Origin: Ectocarpus siliculosus
Lineage: Eukaryota; Sar; Phaeophyceae; Ectocarpales; Ectocarpaceae
Reading direction: 5' to 3'
DNA: 64,000 nucleotides
Assembly (NCBI GenBank): GCA_000310025.1
Contig: FN649740.1
Location: 4,243,546 to 4,307,545 of the forward strand
Shown here: positions 48,065 through 59,900 of the stretch, piece by piece
Position numbering within the stretch: the stretch's first letter is position 1
How the letters are laid out: the number at the start of each line of letters is the position of its first letter
Notes under the pieces: generated by a model
Seen by the model: only the letters and a program-made list of their open reading frames with translations
What the model was told of the DNA's origin: nothing
The model's database searches: none
Made by a program: the position numbers and the translations under genes

Positions 48065-50325
48065 ACTATCCGCCGAGGCCTCACTATTCCAAAACGATAG
48101 TCCTCAAGGCACGCACGAGTTGGGCGAGTGGTGTGCTCTCTCTCCATTTGTCTTCATTTCTCCGTCACATGCGGGAAGGGCGTCCCCGGTCTCCTTCGGC
48201 CTTTGCGAACCTTTTGAACACCCCCGTCTACGGTACCACAAGATAATTGCGCCGCGTTTGGTTAGCTGGCTGCGCGGGTGTGATCGTGAACCACCCTTTT
48301 TCCTCGCCGGCGTGGAGAGAAAGGAGGTGCAGAGGGGAACCCAGCTGCTGGTAGATCATCACGTGCTTGTTCGGTGAGAGTCGGGGGCGGAGCTTGGAGA
48401 AGTCCAATCGCCTTCGAAGCTGCTGACGGCGGCGGTTGACCACACCTGTTGGTTGCTGGCTGCCGCTGCTGCTGGAGGACGACCTAAAGCGCGAGCTGGT
48501 TGAGAAGCGTGGGCAGCGAGGCAAAGGTAGGTGGGATGCGGCTTCAGCGGCTATCGCGCTGAGAGAAGGTGCCTGCCGACAGCGAGGGCTCTGAAGGGCT
48601 TGGGTGAGGGTGGGCCGTTAGATGTCGGAGTCGACTGTGGGTATCACAATGCCGCGTCAAGTGGCTGGCGTGCTACGGGCTTTGCCCTTGTGCCTTTCGA
48701 CAACTACATGTGTACGTTGCACGCCACACCCGGCAATTCGGATGGCAAGAGCAGGCTCGGCAACAGCTGAAGTGACCCCTGCAGATGTTAGTCTATAGAG
48801 ATATTAGTCCCTGTAGTTATTTGGGGCGTGCTCTCAATGGTCCTGTAGAGGCAGGAAGGCATCTTCTAAGCACTCGGTCTACACATAGCCAGCGCATGCA
48901 CACACACGCCCTCCGCCCGGCCGAGCTGAAGCACGGCCTGCGATAAGGACACGTACCGTTACATGCACGGTTCGATATCGCTGACCTTAATGAGATGCCG
49001 TGACCCGGTGCTGCGATTAAACTGCCACGCTGCGTGGTGATAAAAGGTGGTGCAGCATATTTGCACACAACTACCTGCCTTTTCAGACCAAACTTACTGC
49101 TGTGTTAGCGGTGCGGCTTCTGTGTGTTGCCCAAACGTCGCCCTGGTCGTCCTAGCGGTAACCTCGAAACCGCTAGTGGCAAAGTCTTGAGTTCGAATCC
49201 CCATGGGGTGAAAAATTTACGACCTTACGGGTGAAAGGGAAGAAAAAGCTGAAAAGATCTCGTGAGTACCAAACTGCGACGTTAGCACCGTCGACGAGGG
49301 AAAAAGGCTTTTGTGTAGACACCTTCTCGCGATGCAAAACAAATATTCAGCACGCACCACAGGAGGAAGGTGGGGCACGAAAATAGAATAAAAAGAGGAC
49401 GAAAGCACAGGTGTTTACCCCCTCCTGTGTGACCCTGGATGTTTGTAGTTGTACCAAAAAGTACACTGAAAAGTGTAGTACTCTACATCCACGAGAGGGA
49501 CTGTCGCCAGAATACATATGACGAAAAAACACACACACACACAAACGGCGCTTGGTGTGTCGTTCGTGAACCATTGATGCCGGCCTGGAACGCTGCTGTG
49601 TGGAAGGAGATTGGAAAAGCGGGCACTAGCAGCAAAGTTTCCGCCTGATGCTGCTTGGCAGACCCTGGCAACTTCTCAGCTACTACCGCTGCCACGCGGA
49701 TGTTATTGGTCGTTGTCTTTGTGCGTCTCTTGTGCAACCCCGCGCCCCCGTTCGTTCGATTCCCATACCCACCCGTTGTTGCCAGCACGAACATCGTTGT
49801 CAGTATTCCTGGGTATAGCGCAGTTTTCTGGCGCATTTCTGTATTCGCGACATTGGGGTTCGCGTGCTTCGTGGAGTCTCTGGTTGTTCCCATCCTCTTG
49901 TTGTATTCTCGCCCACCCGGTTCACGCCTTGGCTGGCGAGAGGACAGGCTTATTGCGGGAAACCCGAATATGATCGGTAACGTCCGGATATAGCCAGGCC
50001 CTACAGGAGCGTTGAGGGCCTTACCACAGGTGGACGAGACGCTATTTAATCACCGTTTTTTCCCAGTGATAATATGGACGGTTGGAAAACATGCAGATGT
50101 CAGTAACCTCCGGGGCGTACACCGGGCTACATCTTTGGCATCACGATTCGATGCTTTCGTGGTTAATCGCGACGGTGGTGATTCTGCTTGCTGCCCCCTC
50201 ACCGGCCAGGAGGCAACAAGGACGCGGGGAAGCAGCAGAAAGCGAAGGAGTAGACGAAACCCTCGAACGACTGCCCTCGCTGCTGTTGATTTGGGCACCA
50301 GACAGCTCCAAGCGCAGTAGTCATC
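48065..50325. other. Upstream of BMS1; no confident gene
   Basis: Contains a minus-strand poly-Ser open frame (48228-48524) and a plus-strand frame (47967-48377) that ends at a GTGAGA donor. Both are plausible, neither recognised. A tRNA-like segment lies at 49141-49208. The 5' UTR and promoter of BMS1 should lie just left of 50326. Confidence 0.35.
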
Positions 50326-53300
50326 ATGTCGGACGCACTGTCTCTCACGAAGGATGCCAAGAAGCCGCACCGCACGTCCAAGTCCGGCGCCAAGGCCAAC
50401 AAAAAGAAGGAGAAGGGGGGAAAGGTTTGTAAACTACATGCCTTGTTTGTATCCCAAAGACGTCACACCTTGCGCTGGGTATTTTTTACCATCCCTCTCT
50501 AGATACTACTTCGCCATTCGTGTCTTACAACACTGCTCCGTACGATTCTAGTTGCGTCTGTCTAGACGGTAGAGGCCTTCCGCCGTGTATTCTGCTGAGC
50601 TCTGCTCTACAGTAGTACTTCCCGACTCTTGCGGTCTGCTTCGCGTCTTACAGCACTGCCCTGCTCGCGCCAGTGGCTGCCAAAGGGGTAGAACGATCAC
50701 TGCACTGAGCTCCGCTGAGCTCTGTCTTGGTGCCGCCCTGCACCTGCTGCCATCTACGGTACCGCGCTGTGCGCTGTGCCGATGTCCCTCTGCTTTGAAA
50801 AATGTTGGGAATATCAGGTGGAGAGGCACAACCCTCGGGCGTTCTCCGTGTCGAAGATCGGCAAGACCCGCAAGACACAGCAGAGGAACCTCGACCGTGC
50901 ACAGCGGAAGGAGGTCGTCCCGCAGGTGAGAGGGTGACTGGATCTGCGGCAAATGTCGGTTGTTAGGTACGCTGAACGATTGCACGCCTTAGTTTGACGG
51001 TGGTCGTCTACCGAGTAGCATCAGGGGCGGGAAGCTTGCTTGGTCACAAATATTTCGTCGATGGAGGTTTCGGAGGGGTATCCTTATCCCTCTATTCCTC
51101 TACCCCCCAGCCCCCCAGCAAAAGCTTCTCCATATTATTCATACACAATTGCGTTTTTCAGACGTGCGCACATGCCGTTTTTGCCGTTCTCCATGTTTCC
51201 CTGAATTTCACCCCCACCCCGGTCTTGTCTGGTCTTGTGCTCGTATTCTCTACTGCAAGTGTGCAGCGCCGATCCCGGTTCTCAAACGAAACAGCTAAAA
51301 ATAGACGTTACATGTCGCTCCCCAAAACTATGAAATTTGAGCTTTGAGCCATTTTCTATGCCAGCAGCAGACGCAATACGCAGCGGCGCGCGTTCGGCGT
51401 TTTTTTTTTTTTGCGAACAGGTTGACCGCGCGGAAGAAGTCCCGCCGCCCGTGATGGTCGTCGTCATGGGACCCCGAGGATCCGGCAAGACTACCCTCAT
51501 TCGGTCTCTGATTAAGCTTTACACGGGTGAGGGATGCACACCGCCACGCCGGGGTTCCGCAGGGGCTTCGTGCTGACTAAGGGGAAGGGTACCAGCGGGG
51601 GGGGGAGGGGCGTTGAAGCGGTTGGTCGGGGCGTTGCCGCGCTTCCGCCGCCTAGTGCGGAAGGTTATTGTGCTGGGTTCCGCGTTTTCTGTCGCTCGCG
51701 TGTTTTGAGTCGAGAGCACCTCGTTGGTTTACCCGCTGTGCGAACAAGCTTCTTTTCCGATATTGCGCTCGTGCGAAGGCGAAGAGGACCGGTGATTGTT
51801 GGAGCCTAAGGATGCAGGGGGTTAGGAGCGTTAGCGGGAGAACGGGGACGGTTGGTCCTTTCATGACCGTCTATTTCGACGCGGTTATCGCTCTCTCTCT
51901 CTCTCTCTCTCGAACTGTTCATCGCACGGCGTCGCTGATTGGTGGCGGGGTGTCGGGGAACGGGGAATCTCGGCGGGGCGAGGCGTGTAGGATCCTCTAG
52001 CGCCGACCGCGCATGTCGGTCAACACCCCCCGGTATTCTTCCTCATTTGCCTGCACCAAGGCGTCCGGTGCTTAGCACCACGCTCTACCATTTGACTAAT
52101 AGTAGTGTTGGTGGTCGGGGGGGTTCTCGCGCGCTCGTTCGCAGGGCATAACCTGAAGGAGTCGACGGGTCCGATCACGGTGGTGAGCGGCAAGAACAGG
52201 AGGATAACCTTCCAGGAGTGCCCCGACGACCTCTGCGGCATGGTGGACCTCGCCAAGGTGGCGGACCTCGTTCTCCTCGTCGTGGATGGCAGGTGAGCGG
52301 AGCAGAAGAAGCGCGCAGTAACACACCTCATGGTGATACGAAACGACACGCTGAACTTTTTCGCGGACGGACACCACACCGGTGTTGCTACAGTAGTCGT
52401 CCGGTGGCCTTGGTTCGTCGGCGTCATGGTCGCAAGTAGTAGAAGTGGTCGTTTGTTGTTGCTGGCGTCGGTGGCGGTGGTGAAGTTCGATAGTCGACTG
52501 GACGGGAGGGGCGAGCGCACAGCTAGCAGGAGTTGTTGGCGTGTCATTCGCTAGTGTTGCGGTCGGGATGGGTTGAGGTGTGCATATGTACTGCGTTGTC
52601 TGCGCTGCGAAGGTGCCTGGGCTCTTTGACAACGCATGGTGGGGTTGGTATTTCGAGCGAACGAGCGAATAGAGCGATTAATGCAGTCTTGTGCCTACGC
52701 CGTGTGGAGCAGGAACGATGGTTGTGAGCTTGAATGAAGAAGCAGGTGTGTTGTATGTCCTTCTCGCAACCGCCCCAGGAACCTCCTAAGGCTGGCTATA
52801 CCTTCTAGCTCGCCTCTTTACCTTGGGTGCCGTTTTCAGCCGAGTCTTGCTCGTTCAGGTTGTGGTAAAGCCTTCCAGCAGGCGTTGACGAAATGGCGGC
52901 GGAATTCAGCGCAACAGCAGCAGCGGTGGCGGCCGCACCAATGCCGGCATTTGGCCATACCCGTGTGCTCACGCCGTCTTCCTTCCACGGCCCTTTGTCG
53001 TCACCTCTCTCTTTCTCTCTCTCTCTCGACAGCTTCGGGTTCGAGATGGAGACGTTCGAGTTCCTCAACATACTGCAAGTGCACGGGTTTCCCAAGGTGA
53101 TGTGCGTCCTCACCCACCTGGACCGCTTCGACAACGTCAAGGCTCTCCGGGCCACCAAGAAAAAACTCAAGACGAGGTTCTGGACCGAGGTTGGTGCTGC
53201 TGTTGCCTGTGTTTTGTCGTCGTTGTTGCGCAGCAACAAAATATCGTGGGTGTTATTTACTTCTTGTTCCGTGATTCGATGCTCGTCTCCTTGGTGGGGT

Positions 53301-53574
53301 CTCTCGTGTCACTCACGTCGAAGGGCGCGGAGACACCTTCTTTGTGTGTACCTCTTTTTGTCCTACGCACGAAAGCTGCCCTCGTCTACCGTGACGACGA
53401 CGTGTGTAGCTTCCTTATCTCGAGCGCCCAGGCGTGACCGTTACGGCGGTGTTGTTGGTGTGTTGAAGCCTCACGGAGAATAGGATGCACGCGTCCGTTC
53501 GACCACAGGTGTACAACGGGGCAAAGGTGTTCGGAATGGGCGGCGAGATAAACGGAAAGTACCCCAAGACAGAG
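50326..53574 (+). other. BMS1 exons 1-6 (N-terminus and GTPase domain)
   Basis: Exons: 50326-50424, 50818-50925, 51421-51526, 52145-52292, 53033-53189, 53509-53574. Donors are GTTTGT, GTGAGA, GTGAGG, GTGAGC, GTTGGT and GTGTGT. Acceptors are ATCAG, AACAG, CGCAG, GACAG and CACAG. Phases are 0, 0, 1, 2, 0, 0. The exon 5 acceptor follows a CT-dinucleotide tract at about 53005-53028, and the exon 3 acceptor follows a T run at about 51400-51412, both serving as polypyrimidine tracts. The introns between hold no further gene that I can see; the short frames in them are intronic. Confidence 0.93.
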
Positions 53575-56500
53575 GTGTGTCCACGTCCGGTTTGTCCGTT
53601 TTCGTCATCGCGGAAGTGTTGCGAGTATGCATGGGTCAAATGCGAAAGGGTGGGGTGTTGCGAAAATGTCAGTGCGGAAGTGTTCCAAGACTATCCCACC
53701 AGTCTTGACCTTTCTATGATGAGTGTGAGGATCACGCCTGCTAGCGGTTGTTGGCGTTTGTTAGCTAGCCGGTCGGTCTGGTTCAAGGAAACAACATGCC
53801 GATGGCATAGGGAAACGCTAGCGTCAATATCCGTTGACACGTCTCCCCTAAGGGTTTCGACTCGTGTGGGCATGTTTCGGACGACGCGAGTGTCAGGTGT
53901 TGCCGTACGTGTCCATTGATCACGTGGTAGGAGAACCGAAAATTATTGGCTTTAGTGGTCGCTTGATGTTGTGATTCGTTTCGCTTCCTCACCCGATCTT
54001 CCCTACCGACCCTCTCCCCGCCATCGCACCCCCCCTCCTACCACGCACTCACCCAGTCAGACTGCGTCCTGTCTTTAACGACTTCCTCTCTCTTCGCCCT
54101 TGTGGCCGCGCCCCGTGTTTCGTGCTCGCCACCACAAGGTGCGGAACATCGCGCTGTACCTGTCTCGCACCAAGTTCCGACCCTTGCGCTGGCGCAACAC
54201 ACACCCTTACGTGGTCGTCGACCGCTACGAGGACATCACTTACCCTCAGAAGGTTCGTTACTTACCCTTCAGAGCGTTCGTTGGTTACCCTCAGAAGGTT
54301 CGTTACTTACCCTTCAGAGCGTTCGTTGGTTACCCTCAGAAGGTGCGTTGCTTACCCTCAGAAGATTCGTTACTTACCCTCAGAAGGTTCGTTTTTCGTT
54401 CGTTTTTGCGGCGATGGTGGTCTCGACCTTGTGTGTGCTGCTGGACGAGTCGGGCGAATACTCAGAGCAAGGAAGCTTCTCGGAGAAAAAAACGTTTCTA
54501 TGCATTTGTTCCGTGCGTGCAACAGCCCGAAGGCGTAGGAGGTGGACAGGAGGTTATCGCGGGGGGACCGCTGGCACGTTGAGTTCCGTCGTAAATGTGT
54601 ACTCATAGTTTGTTTGTTTTTGTTTCCGTTTTTTGTTTTGTTTCGGGAAGGACTCAACGACGTTGTTTGCCGCCGCGAAAAACACCGTGTGTACTTCATT
54701 TTTTTGTATTTTTCTATTTACTTTGTCGGGGTAGTCGCGGCGTTCGTAGGTACGCTCACAGAGGTTTGGAGAGCACGGTGAAAGTGGTGACGGGAGGTCG
54801 GTCGACGGGTTGACAATCCCAAAGTACGTGGGTGCTATGTACGACAGCACGGAAAAGGGGGAGTGGCTGGCACCGGTGGCTACGGATTCGAGACATGCGG
54901 GGTTCGTGTGCGACAATAAGCCGCATGAAGAGCAAGGACGCTTCCAGTTCGAGCACAGGGAAGATTGTATTCTTCCCGTTTTCCCCGCACCCAGCGGGGT
55001 CTCTTAACGCACACGGCTGTCCCGTCGTACCTTGTTTTGTGTTTTTTCTCGGCAGGTTTTGGAGGATCCGACTTGCGATCGAGAAGTCGCCGTGTTTGGC
55101 TACGTGAGGGGCACACACCTCAAGGCCGGGCAGCGCGTGCACGTGATTGGCGCGGGCGACTTCGGCATGGCGGAGGTGTCCGCCCTCCAGGACCCCTGCC
55201 CCCTCCCTACCAAGGAGAAGGTGGCGAACCGGTAAGCGCGCTGTTGTTCTCCTTCTTCGGTGGAATCTGGGGTTTTCTGTGCGAGCCGTCGCCTGGGGGC
55301 GTGTCTATCTGTTCTTCGTCTGTGTCGTCTTTCTTTGCTCGTATTCGTGGTTGATGTATTGGTCGGCGCTTTTTCTTCCATGGTTTGTGTTTGTTGGGAA
55401 AGGCGATGGTGAACAGATAGGGCGGGACCTCGTGCTGGGACCCGGTAGCTGCTAGCAACACCTTCCATCCGCCCGCCCTAACGCCCACATGCGCCCCCCC
55501 AAAAATGTGCGGCGAAAAACTACGGCATGGCGTCACAGGAGCCTGAACAAGAAGGAGAGCCAGCTGTACGCGCCGCTGGCAAACATCGGCTCCGTCGTGA
55601 TCGACCAAGACGCCATGTACATCGACATCGGGAGGGCCAACTACACGCGCAAGGAGAACCTCCTGCTGGAGGACGGGGCGGCGGAGGCGGCGGGAGGGGG
55701 GGGTGGCAGCGGCAGCGAGGAGGAGGAAGAGGATGATGGCGACGATGAATATGAGGAGGGGGTGAGAGACATGCAGCTATGCGAGCGTTGAGTCGTTCTG
55801 AGCTTGTGTCGGGGAGTTGTTTGCTGTCGTTTGGAGTGTTTTTTCTCACAGTAAACACCATCTCTCGTCATGGTTGGGGCGGGGAGTGGTAGCGTGAAGA
55901 GAAGAAGCGGTGTGCTCGTCGTGTGGCCTTGGTTGTTCTGTTCAGATGAAGCGGGCCAGTGGTTTGGAAGCCAAGGTCGCTTGCTAATTTTGCACCCTGG
56001 CGTGGAAGTTTTGATCATGATACATTCGCATCTCCTTGGTCAGCAATACGCGCTTGAGGGACCCCAAAACAGACCGGGCCAATCCATAGTTCCGCCGTCT
56101 CCTGTTTGGGGAGCTTCTACACGACGAGGAATGCAATGGTCATGACAGCCCCTGTTCTTTCTCCGACCCTTGCACGCTTTCTGCGCGTCGTGCTTTTTTT
56201 TTTTGTCTCGGTAACCCCCCCCCCCCGCCCACATCGAACGTGTTGCCGCAGGGGGGAGGAGACTTCGACGCGAAAGACTCTTCGAGACTGCTGCGCGAGC
56301 TACAGGACGTGAGGTCGGCCGTTGACGAAAAGATGGGGGCGAGCGAGCTCAAGCTGTTCGGCGGGAGGAAGGGCGGGCGGAAGGGCGTCTCCGGGGAGGA
56401 GGCTAGCATGGCAGCGGCTAGAGCTGCTGCTGCCGCCGCGGCGGAGGAGGAGGAGGCTGACGACGGTGGTGATGGCTCGGAGGAAGAGAGCTCCGAAGAC

Positions 56501-56853
56501 GAGGATGAGGGGGAAGAAAGCTCTGGGGAGGAAGAAAGCTCTGAGGAAAGTTCTGAGGAGGGTTCCGACGGAAGTTCTGACGGCGGCGCCATGTCTGTCG
56601 ACGAAGACGAGGGCAACGGCGTCAAGAAGCGGAAGAATATCAAGATGCCGAGGGAGGAGAGGGTGGCTGCGTCCCCCGGAGGGTCGGGGGGCGGCAGGAC
56701 TCGTCGAAGGGCGCTATTCGACGACGATGACGTCACAGGGCGCGGAGAGGACGGCCGCGACGAAGAAGGTGTGTTTGCGTCAGCACTCCTTGCGCTCTGT
56801 GCAATAGATTAGGTATTTTTTAAAGATTAGAGAATAATCTGTTTCTCTCTCTG

Positions 56854-56907
<54 letters not shown>

Positions 56908-59900
56908 GTCTCTCTTCATTTTTTCCCTGAAAGAAGAAATACATTGAGTGTTTGTTGGGGTACAGTTATTTGTCGTTGGGAATCGTGCCGTGATGAGGGA
57001 GGTGCAGTAGACGGGGTCCCGGCCTGGTTTGGGGCACGAGGACGGCGGTATGGAACAGGCGTGCGAAGAGGAAGGGGCGAGAAAGTGTGCGTAGGACAAC
57101 ACGTACTATGTCGCAAACACTTAGCCCGCCCCTCGTTTGTGACTCTTTGCGTAGCAGGCCCTTAGCACGTCGAGAACCCAGCTCGGTTTTCACCTTTTTC
57201 ATGGTGGAGTCCGATGTGTTGTTTGTAGGTGCACTTCTGTCTTGGAGTGGGTTTAATGCGGAAGCAGCTTGCAGGGGGCGATCATGAAGGCGTGAAGGAA
57301 AAAAAAACGAACTTACGCGCACGGAACGTTTGATGTGAAAACGTAGCAACAACATGAGAGGACGTTCGTTGTTGTTTGTTGGCAGGAAAACAATGCGTCG
57401 GAAACGTCGAGGTGCACATCCACAAATCAATATTTTGCAAGAGGAGGCCCGTGGTTGCACAATCCAACGATTGACGCCGTTGTATTCCCCCCGTCTTCGG
57501 AAGTGGTCGATCCCTTCCCCCCTTTGCCCCTACGCTGCGGCGTTTCAATCTGCGTTCGTCCTCTAGTTCATCCAGCCCCCGTCCCCCTGCCGCCCCCACA
57601 TATCACTGCCGGGGCCTCGCGATTGTGTTGTACGTGAAAATGAGGAGCAGTTTTTTTTCGTGGCGATGTCGATGTCGGTAGAGGGGACACACCAGTGGAT
57701 GCGATCGGTTCACACACGCCATTGCACGTGTGCGTGCCTTCGTTCACCCCCACGCGCTTGCTCTGTTCCTCTTTGTGGTATCAGACGACTCCGACGGCTC
57801 CATGTCTGAGGACGATGACGATGTAGACGAGAACGGTGGCGTGAGCCAGGCGTGGAAGAGCGGCATGGCGACGAGAGCGGCGGAGAGGTTCTTGCAGAGG
57901 AAGTCCCAGAACGTGAACCTCCAAGACCTGGTGTACGGCAGGCCGGGGAGAGGCGGCCAGGACAACGCGGCCAAGGTGCACAGCTGTTGTTGCATGTTGC
58001 TTTCTTGTTGCTGCTTACTGTTGTTGTTGCTTGTTTGTTGCTGCTTACTGTTGTTGTTGTTGTTGTTGTTGTTGTTAGAGGATGCGGTTGTTGACGTTGG
58101 TGCTTCTTGCTATTGCTTCTTACGTTCTCGTGGTCGTCGTCATCGTCATTTTTTGTTGTTGTTTTTTTACGACTGAGGTTGGATTGGGTGTCTCGTGTGT
58201 GCCAACGCAGCTACAGCCAGACATGGATAAGACCGTTCGGTTCCGCCCAAACGTCAGGACCGAACTCACGTTAGGCACAGTCGGCACCCGCGCCAGCCCA
58301 GTAGCGCAGCGTATCCCTGGATGACAGCGTGACGCCGCATTGTTGACGCTCGTTCGGGACACACAACCCGTACCTAAAACAAACAAAACCTTCTCCTATG
58401 TTCCGCAGGAAGGGGAGGACTCGGCATCCGAGGAAGAAGGCGGAGATCAGGAGCAAGACGATGACTTCTTCACCATACGCGGCGGTGGGAACAAGGGTAG
58501 CAAGAGGCGAGGCCATTCTTCCTCCGGTGGGGGCGACGCCGAATCGGAGGATGACGACGACGACGAGGACGGGGGGGGTGGCGTCGGGGGCGGGGACCGG
58601 TCCAAGTTTTACCCGGACCGGGAGGCGTTGGACGACTGGGAGGGGACCGGGGACGACTGCGCGATCGAAGCTATACGAAACAAGTGAGATTGGGCGTGTT
58701 GGTTGTTGCGTTCCCTGGCCGAGCACGCTGAGCAGTACTGGGATTGTCGCTTTGGTGTTTCGTCAGGATGCGCGTGCTTCGCCTCACAGGTAACAATGGT
58801 AGAGCTGAGGTTGTCGTTACTCTCTTGGCGGGGAACGGAAAAAGGCCAGAGATGCAGCCTTTTGGAGCCGTGAGCTGAACAAACATCGAAGATGTCCACG
58901 TCCCCAATCGTTAGCGACAACAGAAACGACGTCCCCAACTTGCGGCAGAGAATACGACGGCCACCGCCGCCACTGCCACAGCGTTGGTGGTTCAGGTCCG
59001 GATGATCATCTTTCCTGACTGTCGTGCACCGCCAAACCTCTCGACGAAGAGGATAAGCACCCAAGAGCGATCACAAGAACGGCCATTTTTTTTGTCTCTT
59101 TTTGTGCAGATTCGTCACCGGTGACTGGGGGTCCGGGGCCGGAGCGAACGGTGCCGGAGGCGGCGGGGCAGGCGACGGAGACGATGGCGACGGCGACGAC
59201 GACGACTCCGAGGTCTACGGAGATTTCGAGGATCTGCAGACCGGGTAGGTGGAAGTTGTTATTGTTTTGTTGGTCAGGGAGGAGGAGGAGTTACGAGGTA
59301 GGGGGGGTCGTTTTTGTTATCTAAGCCCAGAGGGGCCGCAATGACGCCGTCCGGTGGTAGCGGTGGTAGCGGTGCAAGCACGTACGTGAACGTGTAACCG
59401 GGGGGGGGGAGAGAGAAATATTATATATATTAGCGAGAGAGACAGAGAGACAGAGAGACAGAGAGAGACACAGAGAGAGAGAGAGAGACAGAGAGAGACA
59501 GAGAGACCGAGGGGTGAAAAGGTGAGTATCCGCGGCAATTCGGACAAGTGTCGGACAGGGGTAGCCCCCCCCCCTTGCATTGGAACAGTTGAGCCCTATC
59601 GAATGTCTTGCTCAATCAACGTTCATGTGCCGTCATCCACAGGGACAAGTTCGGACCCGGTGCTGAAGACAGCGATGACAGCGATGACGATGACGACGGA
59701 GACGAGGAGAATGGTATGGAGACCGAGCGTGAGAAGAACGCTCGACTGAAAGCCGAAGCAATGGCCTCCAAGGACGAGGTGGGTGCGGTGGGTTCTGTTG
59801 CTGTCGTTGGCGCTGGCGCTGTAGTTTGCAGATGCCAATGCCTCCTTCTTCCGTGTTTTTATGGTAATTTGGATTTACCTGCAGGTTGCCGGTTTGGTTG

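Larger units (their letters stand above)
54139..59244 (+). other. BMS1 exons 7-13 (AARP2CN region and acidic linker)
   Basis: Exons: 54139-54252, 55056-55231, 55539-55761, 56252-56768, 57785-57975, 58409-58683, 59110-59244. The exon 7 donor (54253) lies inside a tandem repeat described separately. Exon 9 ends in a run of Asp/Glu. Exon 10 encodes poly-Ala, then long Glu/Ser/Asp tracts and a basic KKRKN patch. Exon 11 carries the family element ending in DLVYGRPG. Exons 12-13 carry FVTGDW, the conserved start of the second half of BMS1. Acidic central linkers are normal in this family, although this one is rich in simple sequence. Confidence 0.92.

Noticed and set aside
48228-48524. Minus-strand poly-Ser open frame ending NYLVVP
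   Set aside because: At least two other frames over the same bases are equally open and protein-like, including a plus frame ending at a GTGAGA donor; I cannot choose.
54100-54608. Three overlapping long plus-strand frames of 138-168 codons
   Set aside because: They are kept open by the 45-bp repeat and neighbouring BMS1 intron sequence; only exon 7 (54139-54252) is coding by homology.
56845-56910. (CT)n followed by CTGCAG as the acceptor of BMS1 exon 11
   Set aside because: The sequence after it does not continue the BMS1 frame; the acceptor at 57784 does, in the correct phase.
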